Shown: in pieces, positions 1 to 5,412 of the stretch | How positions within the stretch are numbered: the first letter of the stretch is position 1 | How the letters are laid out: every line of letters begins with the position of its first letter | Source: Allopontixanthobacter sp041741895 | GTDB taxonomy: Bacteria > Pseudomonadota > Alphaproteobacteria > Sphingomonadales > Sphingomonadaceae | NCBI GenBank assembly: GCA_041741895.1 | Contig: JBGSJO010000054.1 | Coordinates: 1-12,777 of the forward strand | Direction: 5' to 3' | DNA length: 12,777 nucleotides | Made by a program: the position numbers and the translations under genes | Notes under the pieces: generated by a model | The model's input: only the letters and a program-made list of their open reading frames with translations | The model's database searches: none | What the model was told of the DNA's origin: nothing

Positions 1-263
1 GACCAGCTAAGGATCGTAGCCTTGGTAGGCCTTTACCCCACCAACTAGCTAATCCTACGCGGGCTCCTCCTTGGGCGATAAATCTTTGGACTTACGTCAT
101 TATCCGGTATTAGCAGTCATTTCTAACTGTTATTCCGAACCTGATGGTAGGTTCCCACGCGTTACGCACCCGTGCGCCACTAACCCCGAAGGGTTCGTTC
201 GACTTGCATGTGTTAGGCATGCCGCCAGCGTTCGTTCTGAGCCAGGATCAAACTCTCAAGTTT
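1..263 (-). rRNA. 16S ribosomal RNA, 5' portion (partial)
   Basis: Read on the minus strand, this is the first roughly 263 nt of a bacterial small-subunit rRNA. It begins near position 263 with AAACTTGAGAGTTTGATC, which continues into the universal 27F priming region (CCTGGCTCAG), followed by the conserved ATGCCTAACACATGCAAG and GTGGCGCACGGGTGCGTAAC blocks and, near the window edge, GGCCTACCAAGGC. The gene runs off the left edge, so about 1,200 nt and the anti-Shine-Dalgarno end are missing. The V1/V2 text (short V1 helix closed by CCCTTCGGGG, and GACGTAAGTCCAAAGATTTA) resembles Erythrobacteraceae in the Sphingomonadales; that assignment is from memory. The exact mature 5' end is placed by analogy with E. 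coli position 1. Confidence 0.98.
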
Positions 264-285
264 GTGTCACGAACAATCCAGCACG

Positions 286-297
286 ATCCGAAGATCG
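286..297 (-). other. UUCG-type hairpin in rrn leader just before 16S
   Basis: On the minus strand the segment reads CGATC-TTCG-GATCG (with one flanking base each side of the listed span), a 5-bp stem closed by a TTCG tetraloop. It lies about 25 nt upstream of the mature 16S 5' end, in the part of the precursor removed during maturation. UUCG loops are very stable. A role as folding nucleation point or processing landmark is inference. Confidence 0.5.
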
Positions 298-314
298 CTA
301 ACTGAAAAGCCCGA

Positions 315-344
315 ATTTTAGGAGCCGATACCTGCACTTGTCAA
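315..344 (-). promoter_or_regulatory. Candidate rrn promoter P3, proximal to 16S
   Basis: On the minus strand there is a perfect -35 hexamer TTGACA (339-344), an 18-nt spacer and a TAAAAT -10 (315-320). Transcription would start near position 308, only about 45 nt before the mature 16S 5' end and downstream of boxA. It is the best match to a sigma-70 type promoter in the leader, but activity is not shown, and a transcript from here would lack the boxA antitermination signal. Confidence 0.5.
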
Positions 345-495
345 ACGTATATGGATACATAGGACATGTCCAAACCACCAAGGCGTGAGCCAGGATGGAA
401 TGTTAAGGCATCGACTTGATTAACCGGTATCCGGAGCCTAAAAGCCCCCGGACCGGGCGCCGTCGCCCACATGTCCCTTCATCTATAACTAACAA

Positions 496-506
496 TGTCA
501 AAGAGC
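496..506 (-). promoter_or_regulatory. rrn boxA antitermination element
   Basis: On the minus strand the sequence is GCTCTTTGACA, matching the rRNA boxA consensus (TGCTCTTTAACA in E. coli) with few differences. It lies in the leader about 235 nt upstream of 16S. BoxA in nascent RNA recruits NusB/S10 and, with other Nus factors, lets RNA polymerase read through structured rRNA without Rho termination. Its strand and position downstream of P1/P2 fit this role. Confidence 0.8.
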
Positions 507-522
507 CGTCCAACATAAGAAG

Positions 523-570
523 CGGACAACTAGGGTTCCCCGATTTTGAAACCGGGGGACTGGTTGTCCG
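523..570 (-). repeat. Long hairpin at the start of the rrn leader
   Basis: Perfect 8-bp arms CGGACAAC (523-530) and GTTGTCCG (563-570) enclose an inner 5-bp stem TCCCC (537-541) / GGGGA (555-559). RNA started at promoter P1 would contain the whole structure. RNA started at P2, whose -10 directly abuts the outer arm, would begin inside the arm and lose part of it. There is no uridine run, so an intrinsic terminator is unlikely. Confidence 0.55.
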
Positions 571-599
571 TTTATACTGGCGACCGAGGCGTTTGAGGC
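571..599 (-). promoter_or_regulatory. Candidate rrn promoter P2
   Basis: On the minus strand a TATAAA -10 box (571-576) is preceded by the core GGTCGCCAGTA, which is shared with the P1 promoter 63 bp upstream. The -35 region (GCCTCA at 594-599 with a 17-nt spacer) is poor, so the call leans on the -10 and on the repeated core. It lies between P1 and boxA, as expected for tandem rrn promoters. Confidence 0.45.
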
Positions 600-633
600 G
601 GTTGAAACCGTCTGTTCCGCTCCGGTGAGATGG

Positions 634-687
634 CTTCTACTGGCGACCTCCGATTGGGTCAACGAGTTTTTGCAATTTTATTTCAAA
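634..687 (-). promoter_or_regulatory. Candidate main rrn promoter P1 with UP-like element
   Basis: On the minus strand a -35 TTGACC (657-662) is separated by exactly 17 nt from a -10 TAGAAG (634-639). Directly upstream of the -35 (about 667-687) is an A/T-rich tract, AAATAAAATTGCAAAAA, typical of the UP elements that bind the alpha subunit C-terminal domain at strong rRNA promoters. The core just before the -10 (GGTCGCCAGTA) recurs at P2. Position and orientation fit the principal rrn promoter. Confidence 0.6.
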
Positions 688-737
688 GACCATCAAGAAG
701 CTCGGAAATCTGCGGATTTTGGCTTCTTGATATGGTC
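688..737. repeat. Strong inverted repeat between rrn promoter and flippase gene
   Basis: The arms are 688-701 (GACCATCAAGAAGC) and 722-737 (GCTTCTTGA, then TA, then TGGTC). They form a 14-bp stem interrupted only by a 2-nt bulge. The loop holds its own hairpin, AAATC (706-710) / GATTT (715-719). It lies immediately upstream of the UP-like tract of P1. Neither side carries a convincing T-tract, so a classical terminator is not supported. It could be a protein-binding site, a boundary structure or a remnant repeat. Confidence 0.6.
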
Positions 738-882
738 ACCATCCCGCTTTTCCATGCGGGCAATCGGGGTGATTAGGCTGGCTGGCTGGCTAGAATCACA
801 TGGGAATCCGGTGAATCGCCCCTGACTCTCGAGTCTGCCTGGTGCGATTTATTCATGATTCCCGGATATCACCCCACTCGCG
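738..882. other. Rest of rrn/flippase intergenic region
   Basis: No gene is seen here. It contains a small hairpin CCCGC (743-747) / GCGGG (756-760), four tandem copies of GGCT (776-791), and an inverted repeat GACTC-TC-GAGTC around 824-835. It should also hold the promoter for the divergent flippase gene, but I found no well-spaced -35/-10 pair and no clear ribosome binding site before the ATG at 883. Confidence 0.4.
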
Positions 883-2400
883 ATGCAACAGGCCCCTGGA
901 TCATACCGCGAGACTGCCGCGATTGGCGGTTCGGCTGCCAGCGATGCTGGTTTCGGCGCTCGTGTGCGCAGCGCAATGGCCTGGCGGTGGGGCACACAGG
1001 TCCTGGCGCAAATCATCACCTGGGGATCCACCCTTGCGGTCGTGCGGCTGCTCGATCCCAGCGACTACGGCCTGTTCGCGATGACGCAGGTGGTTCTTGC
1101 TGCTTTGGCGTTCCTGAATGGCTACAGTTTCGCCACTTCCCTTATCCAGACGCCCAGTGTCGACAATCGCAAGATATCGCAAGTTTTCGGAATGTTGATT
1201 CTGGCCAATGGCCTGATCGCATCGGCCCAGTTCCTGCTCGCCCCCTATATGGCAGCCTATTACGGCCAGCCGATAGTCGCCGATATGTTGCAGGTGCAGG
1301 CGGCATTATTCCTTACCGTACCGTTTGTCGCCCTTCCCTCCGCATTGCTTGCGCGGAAGATCGAATTTCGCAATCAGGGCGTAGTCAATCTGATCTGCGC
1401 GGCGGTGGGCGCCAGTGTCGCGCTGTACCTTGCCTGGCGGGGCTACGGCGTCTGGGCGCTGGTCTATGCGCCCATCGCGATGGCCGTTACCCGCGCGCTG
1501 GGTCTGACAATTGCCGCCCGGCTGCTGGTCTGGCCCAGTTTTAACTTTCGCGGTGCACGGGATATATTGTCCTTCGGCGGCGCACTGACGCTGTGCCAGC
1601 TGTTCTGGATCATCCAGAGCCAGAGCGATATCTTCATTGCCGGGCGTGCCTTCGATACGCATGATCTCGGTCTCTATTCAGAAGCGCTGTTCCTGACCCT
1701 GATCGTAACCGGCAGGTTCCTGCCGCCGATCAATGAAGTGGCCTTTCCCGCCTATGCAGAGCTGCACAAGCTGGGCAGGCCGGTGGCACCTTTCTTCCTG
1801 CGCACCATGCGCACCGTGCTGCTGGTAACCGCCCCGATCTATGTCGGCCTGGCACTGACGGCGGATGTGGCGGTGCTGACGCTGTTCGGCCCAAAATGGT
1901 CGGAGATGGCGCCGATCGCTGCGGGCCTGGCCATCGCAATGCCGGCGATGGCGCTGCAGATCGTCTGCTCCCCTGCGACCAATGCAATGGGATCACCGCG
2001 TATCTATGTCACCACCAGCGCAATCGGTGCCGTGATCTATCCGGCTGTATTCCTGATCGGCATTGCTTACGGCCCGATGGGGCTGGTTTACGCATGGTGG
2101 GTTGCGGCCCCGACATTATTACTGGCGACCTTGGTGCTGACCCTGCCCGCTGTCGGGCTGACCTTCCGCAAGCTGTTTCTGGAATTGCTGCCTGTGGGAT
2201 TGGCATGCGCAGTGATGGCGATTGCTGTCACTGTATTGAAAGCCGGTATCGGCTCTGCCGCGCCGCCGATGCAATTGCTGCTGGTGATACCTTTCGGAGC
2301 CTTTGCCTACGGCGCGACGATCTGGTTCGGCTGGCCCCCACTGCTGCGGGAAACATGGGCTATGCTGCGCAAAGGCAAAGATGCGCCGATCCCTGCCTGA
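883..2400 (+). CDS. Wzx-like polysaccharide flippase (MOP superfamily)
   Basis: This 505-residue inner-membrane protein consists almost entirely of hydrophobic segments, probably 12-14 helices, with short polar loops. It resembles the polysaccharide-synthesis/Wzx branch of the MOP exporters, which flip undecaprenyl-linked oligosaccharides to the periplasm for LPS or exopolysaccharide assembly. The N-terminal signature VVRLLDPSDYGLFAM (about 53-67) and the middle segment starting GLYSEALFLT (about 263) with PPINEVAFPAYA following are typical of the WzxC-like subgroup. The first 30 residues are polar; an internal ATG at 976 (Met32) just before the first helix is an alternative start, and neither start has a clear Shine-Dalgarno sequence. 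No glycosyltransferase or polymerase gene is adjacent, so the substrate cannot be inferred. The family is confident; the exact role is not. Confidence 0.88.
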   Translation: MQQAPGSYRETAAIGGSAASDAGFGARVRSAMAWRWGTQVLAQIITWGSTLAVVRLLDPSDYGLFAMTQVVLAALAFLNGYSFATSLIQTPSVDNRKISQVFGMLILANGLIASAQFLLAPYMAAYYGQPIVADMLQVQAALFLTVPFVALPSALLARKIEFRNQGVVNLICAAVGASVALYLAWRGYGVWALVYAPIAMAVTRALGLTIAARLLVWPSFNFRGARDILSFGGALTLCQLFWIIQSQSDIFIAGRAFDTHDLGLYSEALFLTLIVTGRFLPPINEVAFPAYAELHKLGRPVAPFFLRTMRTVLLVTAPIYVGLALTADVAVLTLFGPKWSEMAPIAAGLAIAMPAMALQIVCSPATNAMGSPRIYVTTSAIGAVIYPAVFLIGIAYGPMGLVYAWWVAAPTLLLATLVLTLPAVGLTFRKLFLELLPVGLACAVMAIAVTVLKAGIGSAAPPMQLLLVIPFGAFAYGATIWFGWPPLLRETWAMLRKGKDAPIPA

Positions 2401-2417
2401 GATATCGGTACGGATTT

Positions 2418-2474
2418 GGTGGCAAGGCGCCACCGTGGTAAGGTGGCTTCAGCGCCGCAAGGTGAAGATGCGGC
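2418..2474 (+). promoter_or_regulatory. Hairpin cluster in leader of protease gene
   Basis: Three equal arms occur in a row: GGTGGC (2418-2423), GCCACC (2429-2434) and GGTGGC (2442-2447). The middle arm can pair with either neighbour, giving two mutually exclusive stems. A further 6-bp stem, GCCGCA (2454-2459) / TGCGGC (2469-2474), ends five bases before the ribosome binding site GGAGAGG (2479-2485). There is no T-tract, so this resembles a translation- or stability-level structure more than a terminator. Function is inference. Confidence 0.4.
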
Positions 2475-2489
2475 CGTTGGAGAGGACGC

Positions 2490-3473
2490 GTGATTTCAGC
2501 CCCGTTGTTTGCTGCTGTTCTGGCTACCGGCGTCGCCGCGTCGCAGCCAGCCATCCTACCTCCGATGCCGGACGTTCACGAAGCGATCGCCGAGCTGCCG
2601 AATGTCGACATTGCGACTGATGCAGAAATCGTGATCAGCACGGCAGACAGATATGATCGGATGACCGTGCCGGTCACGGTGGAAGGGCAGGGACCTTTCC
2701 GCTTCCTGATCGACACCGGATCGCAGGCAACTGTCGTCACGCGGGGCTTGAGTGACAGGCTCCAATTGGAAATCGTTGGGAACGCTGTTGTCGTCGGGAT
2801 GGCGAGCCGCGTGCCGGTGCAATTGGTCGAACTGAACGGCCTGGAATTCGCGGCCCGGGTGTTCGACAATGTCGCCGCCCCGCTGCTGGAAGCGCGCAAT
2901 GTCGGTGCGGACGGCATCCTCGGGCTGGACAGTTTGCAAGACATGCGGGTGATGATCGACTTCCGCGCCGAAACGATCGCGGTTGATACGGCCAAACAAT
3001 TGGGCGGCAACAGTGGCTTTGAAATCGTCGTGCGCGCCCGCCGCAAACTGGGGCGCCTGATCATAACCGACGCGGTGATTGACGGGGTCAGGACCTCGGT
3101 CATCATAGATACCGGCGCGCAATCAAGCATCGGCAACCTGGCACTGAAGCGCAAATTGCGCGGCCGCGACGAAGGAGCGTCCACCGCAACGGACGTCAAC
3201 GGCGGCACGGTAGTTGGCACGGTAGCAGTAGCGAAGTCATTAAAGATCAAGAGCATGCAACTGAAGAATACCGCGATAATTTTCTCGGACAGTCCAGCGT
3301 TTGACGCTCTTGGTCTGGGTGATCGCCCTGCCCTGATCCTGGGGATGCGCAATTTGCGCCTATTCGACAGGGTCGCCATCGATTTCGAATCGCGGCAAGT
3401 TCTGTTCGACGTGCCTTCCGAGTCCCTGTCAGGCGGCCTCCCCATACGGTCGAGATCAGCCACTCGGCTATAA
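2490..3473 (+). CDS. Secreted double-domain retropepsin-like aspartic protease
   Basis: The gene starts at GTG 2490 with a good ribosome binding site, GGAGAGG, 4 nt upstream. The 327-residue product begins with a signal-peptide-like segment (hydrophobic 4-17, then AASQ), so it is probably periplasmic. It contains two copies of the retropepsin fold. Copy 1 has FLIDTGSQ at 72-79 (catalytic Asp75) and a hydrophobic-Gly motif ILGLDSL at 143-149. Copy 2 has VIIDTGAQ at 204-211 (Asp207) and LILGMRNL at 282-289. Both DTG triads are intact, so one chain could form a complete active site like a bilobal pepsin, where single-domain retropepsins must dimerise. Proteins of this kind occur in alphaproteobacteria as aspartyl protease family members of unknown substrate. 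It lies 89 nt after the flippase gene and may be co-transcribed with it. The family is confident; the substrate is unknown. Confidence 0.85.
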   Translation: MISAPLFAAVLATGVAASQPAILPPMPDVHEAIAELPNVDIATDAEIVISTADRYDRMTVPVTVEGQGPFRFLIDTGSQATVVTRGLSDRLQLEIVGNAVVVGMASRVPVQLVELNGLEFAARVFDNVAAPLLEARNVGADGILGLDSLQDMRVMIDFRAETIAVDTAKQLGGNSGFEIVVRARRKLGRLIITDAVIDGVRTSVIIDTGAQSSIGNLALKRKLRGRDEGASTATDVNGGTVVGTVAVAKSLKIKSMQLKNTAIIFSDSPAFDALGLGDRPALILGMRNLRLFDRVAIDFESRQVLFDVPSESLSGGLPIRSRSATRL

Positions 3474-3487
3474 CTGGCGTGGTGCTT

Positions 3488-3541
3488 TGGCGCACTGGCG
3501 CAAAATACCGGGTAATACCGCCATTGCGCAATTGCGCATGG
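3488..3541 (+). promoter_or_regulatory. Direct repeats and palindrome upstream of atm1
   Basis: The 87-bp gap before atm1 holds TGGCGCA twice (3488-3494, 3496-3502), AATACCG twice at a 10-bp period (3504-3510, 3514-3520), and a perfect 14-bp palindrome TGCGCAATTGCGCA (3525-3538). The palindrome extends to CCA/TGG flanks (3521-3523, 3539-3541) if one base is bulged. It centres about 30 bp before the start codon. The arrangement looks like an operator or leader structure, but no known regulator consensus was recognised. Confidence 0.4.
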
Positions 3542-3560
3542 GGCACCAAATGCAGCGACG

Positions 3561-5378
3561 ATGCCACCTGATTTTCCCACCCCTGCTCCTGCCAATCACG
3601 ATAGCTGGAAAACGCTGAAGCGCTTCCTGCCTTACCTGTGGCCGAGTGATAATTCCGTCCTGAAGCGCCGGATCGTGATTGCCGTCCTGCTGGTGCTTGC
3701 AGGCAAGGCGACCACCCTGCTGCTGCCGTTTGCATACAAGAACGCGGTCGATACCATGACCACGGCGAGCAACGAGGCGATGATGGTCGCGGCGGCGCTG
3801 GTCCTTGCCTATGCGCTTGGCCGGTTCACCAGCGTGGTGTTCGACAATTTGCGTAACATTACTTTCGAACGGGTCGGACAGGATGCCACCCGTCAACTGG
3901 CGGAGGATGTGTTCCGACGCCTACACCGGCTCAGCCTGCGCTTTCATCTGGCGCGCCGGACGGGTGAAGTTACCAAGACGATCGAGCGCGGCACCAAAAG
4001 CATCGATACGATGCTCTACTTCCTGCTGTTCAACATTGCGCCAACGATCATCGAACTGGCCGCCGTGGCGGTGATTTTCTACATCAATTTTGGGTATGGG
4101 CTGGTCCTGGCTACAGCGCTGACTGTGGTGACATATATTTCAGTCACCCGGTGGATCACCGAATGGCGCACAAAGCTGCGCGCAGAAATGAACGATCTCG
4201 ATGGCCGCGCCCATTCGCGAGCAGTCGATTCGCTGCTGAATTACGAAACGGTCAAATATTTCGGGGCGGAAAGCCGCGAGGAACGGCGCTACGCCGCATC
4301 CACCCGCGCCTACGCCGAAGCCGCGATCAAATCAGAAAACTCCCTCGGTCTGCTGAACATTGGGCAGGCGCTGATTACCAATCTGCTGATGGCAGGCGCA
4401 ATGGCCTACACCGTGTGGGGCTGGAGCAAAGGGCAGCTTACTGTCGGCGACTTGGTGTTTGTGAACACCTATCTGACCCAGCTTTTCCGGCCCCTGGACA
4501 TGCTTGGCTTTGTCTATCGCACGGTGCGCCAGGGGTTGATCGACATGGCGGCGATGTTCCAGTTGATGGACACTGCGGTTGAAGTGCAGGACCGCCCCGG
4601 CGCCACCGCATTGGCGATCACCCGGCCCACCGTTACGTTCGACAATGTGGTATTCGGTTATGACCCTGACCGCACCATCCTGCACGGACTGTCATTCCAC
4701 GTCCCGGCGGGCAGGCATATCGCCATTGTCGGGCCGTCGGGTGCGGGCAAAAGCACCATCGCGCGGCTATTGTTCCGGTTTTACGATCCTTGGTCGGGCC
4801 GGATCCTGATCGACGGGCAGGACATTTCGGAAGTCACCCAGGCCAGCGTCCGCGCCGCCATCGGGATCGTTCCGCAGGACAGCGTGTTATTCAACGACAC
4901 CGTTGGCTACAACATCGCCTATGGCCGGGCGGGCGCAACGGACGAAGATGTGCTCGCGGCGGCGCAGGGCGCAGCGATCCTGCCCTTCATCGAAAAACTG
5001 CCCAAGGGCTTCGATACCGAAGTGGGCGAACGCGGGCTGAAGCTGTCGGGCGGCGAGAAGCAGCGCGTGGCGATCGCCCGCACGCTGGTCAAGAACCCGC
5101 CGATCTTGGTCCTGGACGAAGCCACCAGCGCGCTCGACAGCCGCACCGAGCAGGATATTCTCGACACACTTCACCAGGTGTCGGAAAACCGCACCAGCCT
5201 GTCGATTGCTCACCGCCTGTCAACCATCGCCGATGCGGACGAAATCCTGGTGCTCAACGAAGGGCGAATGGCGGAAAAGGGCAGCCACGCGGCGCTGCTG
5301 GAACGCAGCGGGTTGTATGCCGACATGTGGAGCCGCCAGCAGAACGAAAGCGGAGCGGAAGCCGAAATCGCCGAATAG
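3561..5378 (+). CDS. atm1: Atm1-type ABC exporter (ABCB7/HMT1 family)
   Basis: This 605-residue half-transporter has an N-terminal membrane domain (about 35-330, six helices) and a C-terminal ATPase. The ATPase motifs are complete: Walker A GPSGAGKST (391-399), Q-loop Gln439, signature LSGGE (495-499), Walker B ILVLDE (515-520, catalytic Glu520), D-loop SALD (523-526) and H-loop His551. Family members dimerise in the inner membrane and export glutathione-linked compounds; mitochondrial Atm1 supports cytosolic Fe-S assembly, and Novosphingobium NaAtm1 exports oxidised glutathione and metal-glutathione adducts. Glutathione-site residues recalled for NaAtm1 (Tyr195, Arg206, Arg210, Asn269, Gln272, Gly319) appear here as Tyr192, Arg203, Arg207, Asn266, Gln269 and Gly316, a constant offset of 3. 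This argues strongly for the Atm1 branch over a generic lipid or drug exporter. The ATG at 3561 lacks a clear Shine-Dalgarno sequence. It converges on the M16 gene, with 34 bp between them. Confidence 0.93.
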   Translation: MPPDFPTPAPANHDSWKTLKRFLPYLWPSDNSVLKRRIVIAVLLVLAGKATTLLLPFAYKNAVDTMTTASNEAMMVAAALVLAYALGRFTSVVFDNLRNITFERVGQDATRQLAEDVFRRLHRLSLRFHLARRTGEVTKTIERGTKSIDTMLYFLLFNIAPTIIELAAVAVIFYINFGYGLVLATALTVVTYISVTRWITEWRTKLRAEMNDLDGRAHSRAVDSLLNYETVKYFGAESREERRYAASTRAYAEAAIKSENSLGLLNIGQALITNLLMAGAMAYTVWGWSKGQLTVGDLVFVNTYLTQLFRPLDMLGFVYRTVRQGLIDMAAMFQLMDTAVEVQDRPGATALAITRPTVTFDNVVFGYDPDRTILHGLSFHVPAGRHIAIVGPSGAGKSTIARLLFRFYDPWSGRILIDGQDISEVTQASVRAAIGIVPQDSVLFNDTVGYNIAYGRAGATDEDVLAAAQGAAILPFIEKLPKGFDTEVGERGLKLSGGEKQRVAIARTLVKNPPILVLDEATSALDSRTEQDILDTLHQVSENRTSLSIAHRLSTIADADEILVLNEGRMAEKGSHAALLERSGLYADMWSRQQNESGAEAEIAE

Positions 5379-5412
5379 TCCGGCCGAAGTCACGCGTCCG
5401 CTCCAATTGCCG

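Noticed and set aside
71..301. 76-residue open frame on the plus strand
   Set aside because: It is antisense to the 16S rRNA gene and has no protein-like features.
416..825. Two open frames (416-628 and 625-825) between 16S and the flippase gene
   Set aside because: They run antisense through the rrn leader and promoters, lack ribosome binding sites and have composition typical of chance frames.
264..882. tRNA, small RNA or CRISPR in the large non-coding region
   Set aside because: No cloverleaf, no regularly spaced repeats and no recognised small-RNA signature were found; the structure is explained by rrn leader and promoter elements.
2556..3735. Long minus-strand frames (339, 188 and 162 residues) over the protease and atm1 start
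   Set aside because: They are shadows of high-GC coding sequence on the other strand; their residues show no recognisable fold, whereas the plus-strand frames have clear family motifs.
5352..5404. Possible bidirectional terminator between atm1 and the M16 gene (GGAGCGGA / TCCGCTCC)
   Set aside because: The 8-bp arms are perfect, but the loop is 37 nt and neither strand has a T-tract, so an intrinsic terminator is not supported.
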